Part shown: one piece after another, positions 54,101 to 56,137 of the stretch
Numbering within the stretch: position 1 is the first letter of the stretch
Layout of the letters: each line of letters begins with the position of its first letter
Source of the DNA: Acidobacteriota bacterium
Lineage (GTDB): Bacteria; Acidobacteriota; Terriglobia; Bryobacterales; Bryobacteraceae
Direction of reading: 5' to 3'
NCBI GenBank assembly: GCA_016870995.1
Contig: VFZU01000024.1
Span: forward strand, 1 to 56,137
Length of the DNA: 56,137 nt
Program-made: the position numbers and the translations under genes
Notes under the pieces: generated by a model
Told to the model about the DNA's origin: nothing
The model's input: only the letters and a program-made list of their open reading frames with translations
Database searches by the model: none

Positions 54101-54363
54101 GTTATGGCAATAGCCCGCGCAATGCCTTCCGCCAACAGGGCGTCATCGCCCTCGACGCCAGCGTGATCAAGAACAACCGCCTCCCCTTCCTCGGAGAAGC
54201 GGGCAATCTGCAGTTGAAGTTCGAGTTCTTTAACGTGCCGAATCGCGTAAACCTGGGCGGTATCAACACGAACCCAGCCGACCCGAACTTCGGTCGCATC
54301 CTGGGACAGAATGGGAATGCCGCGCCTCGCGTTGTGCAATTAGGTGCGCGCATCGCTTTCTAG
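51118..54363 (+). CDS. TonB-dependent receptor-like protein (Oar-like)
   Basis: A 1081-residue outer-membrane protein. It has a signal peptide (MRLLTILCFSQILLNAQ), a carboxypeptidase-regulatory-like domain (VQGTVVDPSSAAVPNAKIRL, about 22-105), a plug (about 115-230, QRKIRDLPLLNNSIFALLSL) and a long barrel ending in RVVQLGARIAF with a terminal aromatic residue. No obvious TonB box is seen. These Oar-like proteins are numerous in acidobacteria and may take up large oligomers. Codon use is more G-ending than in the neighbours to the left. A TATAAT (51100-51105) lies 12 bases before the start. A TPR gene overlaps its 3' end. Confidence 0.9.
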   Translation: MMRLLTILCFSQILLNAQFSSAVQGTVVDPSSAAVPNAKIRLISIGTGITADTTTNSAGFYRFSSLAPGNYEIKVEASGFRTPTVALAISTGQTRDLNVSLEVQSAGETISITAEAAVLDAAESRQQLTMEQRKIRDLPLLNNSIFALLSLAPGVTGLNGASDNFNPEYFSNMTANGASPRGNTYNVDGLSISSNITNGTANLGVNPEAVQEVAIETNTFKAEQGLGSSIVVSITTKAGTNEFHGAANYWFTNQDMRARTSLPFIAAYAPFRRNNISGAFGGPIKKNRTFFFAAVELLRQTDASASVETIESPQFTAWARSAFPNSLGSRLLNDYPASSVSVTNPSFRTAQQILGNDCGTPTTANIPCALPLLAQGTWNRAPARNGLQYNFRGDQYFRDARDRIFGSFIRTESDNDNFVARPFFNNHSDRFVNAFQANYTHTFRPNLLSETSVSGNRVQGFNGFDAKLRIPSIGVVGSLGMGVGGGLFVQNNWNWREVVTWVKGSHSLKFGGNYFWGNDWADFPQGNSRPTFNFNNLLDLVRDQPFSGNGASRDPLTGQLKRYRFGAAADTIGLFVQDEWKVRANLTLTLSLRYDDFGNAYGIQDFLYTNLYVGSGNTYAERIREAAVRRQDGQFTSRRKNYWSPRFGYAWSPGKSRKWSVRGGVGLYYDWITLGESIDRVNINPPNFLFPNVGQLLPIRPIFNIGQQDTFPYGFTLPAIPSVGLDARGGLAGIQTAVGGIDPNLRAPRTLNYLVGVERELPGRTVVGLNYSGSYSVNGLVGTDNNRRAGDLIDGRLDRINPSFGTMTYIENSNTIRYQAMIASVRKALGAKGTFQASYTLGSTTDYYQGGSRSTGAGNIPSPDQLRAYRANSAFDVRQRISASGVYRLATPFKSNLLARNVLGGWELGSTLIMQTGTPYWIVNTGPFNPIRDSAGNITGFRPLSGDYNADGVNFDLPNVPSGLPTKFNRSQFLGANGGRAAMDAANFTAPAVGGYGNSPRNAFRQQGVIALDASVIKNNRLPFLGEAGNLQLKFEFFNVPNRVNLGGINTNPADPNFGRILGQNGNAAPRVVQLGARIAF

Positions 54364-55717
54364 TTGGTTCGTCGCCTCGGTGCTTGCGGCGGCAGGCACC
54401 GAGGTCGACACCATCCGCGATCTGATTCGAACCGGGCGATTTCAAGACGCCATAGCGCGTTGCGAAGCGGCTTTGCGCTCGTCGCCCACTCCAGCTCCCT
54501 ATTGGACTCTGAAGGGCCTTGCACTCCGCGGCGCTGGGGACACAATCGGTGCCGCTAACGCCTGGGAACGCGCTGGTGGCTATCGACCTGCCCTGCAAGC
54601 TCTGGCCCAGATCAGGTTCGACTCGCGCGACCCGGCCGCAAAAAGCACGCTAGAGCGATTGCTCCGAGCGAACCCGGCATCGCAAGAAGCGCGCGCGATG
54701 CTCGGGACGCTGACGTTTGAGTCGCGTGATTGCGAGGCCACGGTGCGAACACTCACGCCAATCACAACGCCGTCGCCTGCGATTCGTTGGCAACTGGGCG
54801 TATGCCAGTTCGAATTGCAACGCTACTCTTTGGCCGCCACCCAGTTCACCGCGCTATTGAAACTGAGAGAGCACGCGCCCACTCGCTACAACCTCGCCCT
54901 TGCTCATTGGCACGGACGCGACTACCGGGCCACCTCGGCGGTCTTGGCGCAGGCCACCGACGCGGATTCCCTCCGGTTACTTGCGGCCGCGCGTCAGTCT
55001 GATGGCGACGTGGCCGGCGCACTGGCCGTGTTGCGAATGGGTGTTGATGCTTTTCCTGACGACGAACGATTCGTCGTCGATCTCGCCGTGCTCTGTTTCG
55101 ATCAGGGAGACTATGACCTTGGCGCGGAGGTCGCCGAAGCAGGCGTTCAGCGGCATCCCGCATCCACGCAATTACCCGTGCTGCTCGGCACTCTTCAGGT
55201 CCGCGCAGGCCAGTTGGACAAAGGCGAAGCAACTCTGCGCGGGGTTGAACAATCATCGCCGCTTGGCCGTATCGGCTTGGCCTCGCTCCTCATGCAACTC
55301 GGTCTCGCTGGCGAGGCCGCCAATTTGCTCAACTCCGCCGCACACTCTCAGCCACCGGATGACCGCGCCATCGTCACCTGGGCCCGCGCCGTTCTCCGAA
55401 CTTCTTCCCCACCCGCGTCTGTTCTGCCGCTACTGGAGGGAACCGTCTCACGGGATGCTCGCAACGCCGCAGCTCATGCGTTGCTCGGCAAGCTCTACGC
55501 TCGGCGCGGATCCATCCCCGCAGCGATCCGGGTTCTCCGCACTGCCATCACACTCGACCCGTCTGATCGCGCCTCTACATACCAACTGATGTTGTTGTAT
55601 CGGAAACAAGGGGAGGTCCAGGCCGCAGCTCAGATGTCGTCCTTATTTCAGGCCATGACAAGGGCCGCTCAAGAAGAAGAGTCCAGCCGTTTCCGCCTTG
55701 TGCGCACTGTTGAGTAG
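54344..55717 (+). CDS. TPR repeat protein coupled to the receptor gene
   Basis: A 457-residue protein with a signal-like N-terminus (SLSSWFVASVLAAAGT) and about ten tetratricopeptide repeats through the whole length (for example AIARCEAALRSSPTPAPYWT, AAIRVLRTAITLDPSDRAS). It starts at GTG 54344, inside the last codons of the receptor gene (20-base overlap), so its translation is probably coupled. TPR proteins of this kind follow Oar-like receptors in Solibacter-type genomes; a periplasmic partner role is inferred. The end is followed by a non-coding region. Confidence 0.82.
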   Translation: MRASLSSWFVASVLAAAGTEVDTIRDLIRTGRFQDAIARCEAALRSSPTPAPYWTLKGLALRGAGDTIGAANAWERAGGYRPALQALAQIRFDSRDPAAKSTLERLLRANPASQEARAMLGTLTFESRDCEATVRTLTPITTPSPAIRWQLGVCQFELQRYSLAATQFTALLKLREHAPTRYNLALAHWHGRDYRATSAVLAQATDADSLRLLAAARQSDGDVAGALAVLRMGVDAFPDDERFVVDLAVLCFDQGDYDLGAEVAEAGVQRHPASTQLPVLLGTLQVRAGQLDKGEATLRGVEQSSPLGRIGLASLLMQLGLAGEAANLLNSAAHSQPPDDRAIVTWARAVLRTSSPPASVLPLLEGTVSRDARNAAAHALLGKLYARRGSIPAAIRVLRTAITLDPSDRASTYQLMLLYRKQGEVQAAAQMSSLFQAMTRAAQEEESSRFRLVRTVE

Positions 55718-55998
55718 AGACGCCTTCCTCAGTCCTCACAAACAGATCGCCCCATCCTGCAGGCATCCACAGTCTCCCAGGAAGGCGAAACATCTCGATC
55801 CAATGTTTCCAACTCGGATTAGAAACTCAGCAAACCTGCGGTCAGGCCTTGCGCAGAATCCCACCCTTCACGCCAGCCGTTCCTTCAAGAATTGCTGTCG
55901 CCAGCTCTCAGCCATCTCAATGGATTGAGCTAGGCGCGCCGCCTGCCAAGCGCTTCATGTCACAGGCCAGGTCATCAGCGTGGTTGAGGCCCAGTCTC

Positions 55999-56025
55999 TT
56001 TATAGTCCGCAGTTGTGTATGTCAA
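55999..56025 (-). promoter_or_regulatory. Candidate sigma-70-like promoter, leftward
   Basis: On the minus strand a perfect TTGACA (56025-56020) is followed after 15 bases by TATAAA (56004-55999). The spacer is shorter than the best 17. No clear gene lies downstream on this strand before the antisense of the TPR gene, so it would make a small or antisense RNA if active. Confidence 0.4.
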
Positions 56026-56080
56026 GTTCTGCAATTACGAATTTGGCCAATGCTGCCTTTCTGGGCTTTTAGGGGAGGAG

Positions 56081-56111
56081 TGCAGAGGAGGGGATGTGCC
56101 CCTCCTTTGCA
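56081..56111. repeat. Strong 13-bp hairpin
   Basis: TGCAGAGGAGGGG (56081-56093), loop ATGTG, then CCCCTCCTTTGCA (56099-56111): 13 pairs with one G-T wobble. There is no T-run, so it is not a standard intrinsic terminator. It could be a REP-like palindrome, the end of a transposon-like unit or a terminator of an unusual kind. Confidence 0.6.
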
Positions 56112-56137
56112 TCCAGTAATGTAGAGTCCCACCGCCG

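Larger units (their letters stand above)
55718..56137. other. Terminal 420-base region, no gene recognised
   Basis: Both strands carry only short, broken frames. It contains a candidate leftward promoter and a strong hairpin, listed separately. The composition is less GC-rich than the TPR gene. It may hold decayed coding sequence or a small RNA; I cannot identify either. Confidence 0.4.

Noticed and set aside
1-56137. CRISPR array, rRNA or tRNA genes
   Set aside because: No regularly spaced repeats, cas-like genes, tRNA cloverleaf or rRNA sequence was seen on either strand.

Overview
The window looks like chromosomal DNA of an acidobacterium of the Solibacter/Bryobacter type. The grounds are a GC-rich, C-ending codon style and two secreted proteins ending in the module known in Solibacter as TIGR03437. 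Further support comes from a large Oar-like outer membrane receptor followed by a TPR protein, carboxypeptidase-regulatory-like secreted proteins, and a Gram-negative envelope (two Omp85 proteins, TamB, Skp, RseP, an Lnt-like protein). This assignment is by protein resemblance only; no marker gene such as rRNA is present.

Layout. 1-2.9 kb: the right end of an IS3-like element sits inside a Wza-like polysaccharide export gene, followed by a chain-length determinant and a BY-type tyrosine kinase. 2.9-8.5 kb: a stand-alone ketoacyl synthase, a small membrane protein, then bamA and skp. 8.5-14.5 kb: aldose epimerase, a Cys-rich secreted protein, a secreted protein gene with an in-frame amber codon, phosphohexomutase and a GMC oxidoreductase. 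14.5-17.8 kb: a partial F0 ATP synthase operon (two AtpI-like proteins, subunits a and c), a DapA-like aldolase and YceH. 17.8-20.5 kb: two copies of a DUF433-DUF5615 toxin-antitoxin-like pair flank two tandem related membrane proteins. 20.3-23.3 kb: rseP with a 59-residue downstream membrane protein, and an Lnt-like nitrilase-fold protein whose expected catalytic Cys is Arg. 23.4-28.4 kb: a collinear operon of a GntR/YtrA regulator, ABC ATPase, ABC permease, M50-like protease, S41 peptidase and a LolA-like protein; the ATPase, permease and M50 genes are all broken. 28.4-36.2 kb: dxr, a secreted phosphodiesterase divergent from an HpnW-like FAD oxidoreductase, an S4-domain protein, a serine hydrolase with the TIGR03437 tail, a hydroxyacid dehydrogenase, a small HTH-like protein and a ThiF/MoeB-type enzyme. 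36.2-43.8 kb: a translationally coupled TamA-like / SurA-like / TamB operon. 44.2-51 kb: a putative-Ig-repeat protein with the TIGR03437 tail, three alpha/beta hydrolases, and two convergent genes that have both lost their 3' ends at one deletion junction. 51.1-55.7 kb: the TonB-receptor-like protein and a TPR protein. The last 420 bases hold a strong hairpin and a candidate leftward promoter.

The genes mostly serve the envelope: polysaccharide export, outer-membrane protein insertion (BAM/TAM), lipoprotein and intramembrane proteolysis functions, and secreted hydrolases. The most distinctive features are the unusual load of broken genes (single-base nonsense changes at apparent Trp or Tyr codons, one poly-C frameshift, one IS insertion and one deletion fusion), the duplicated DUF433-DUF5615 modules, and a candidate structured RNA with pseudoknot topology near 33.8 kb.
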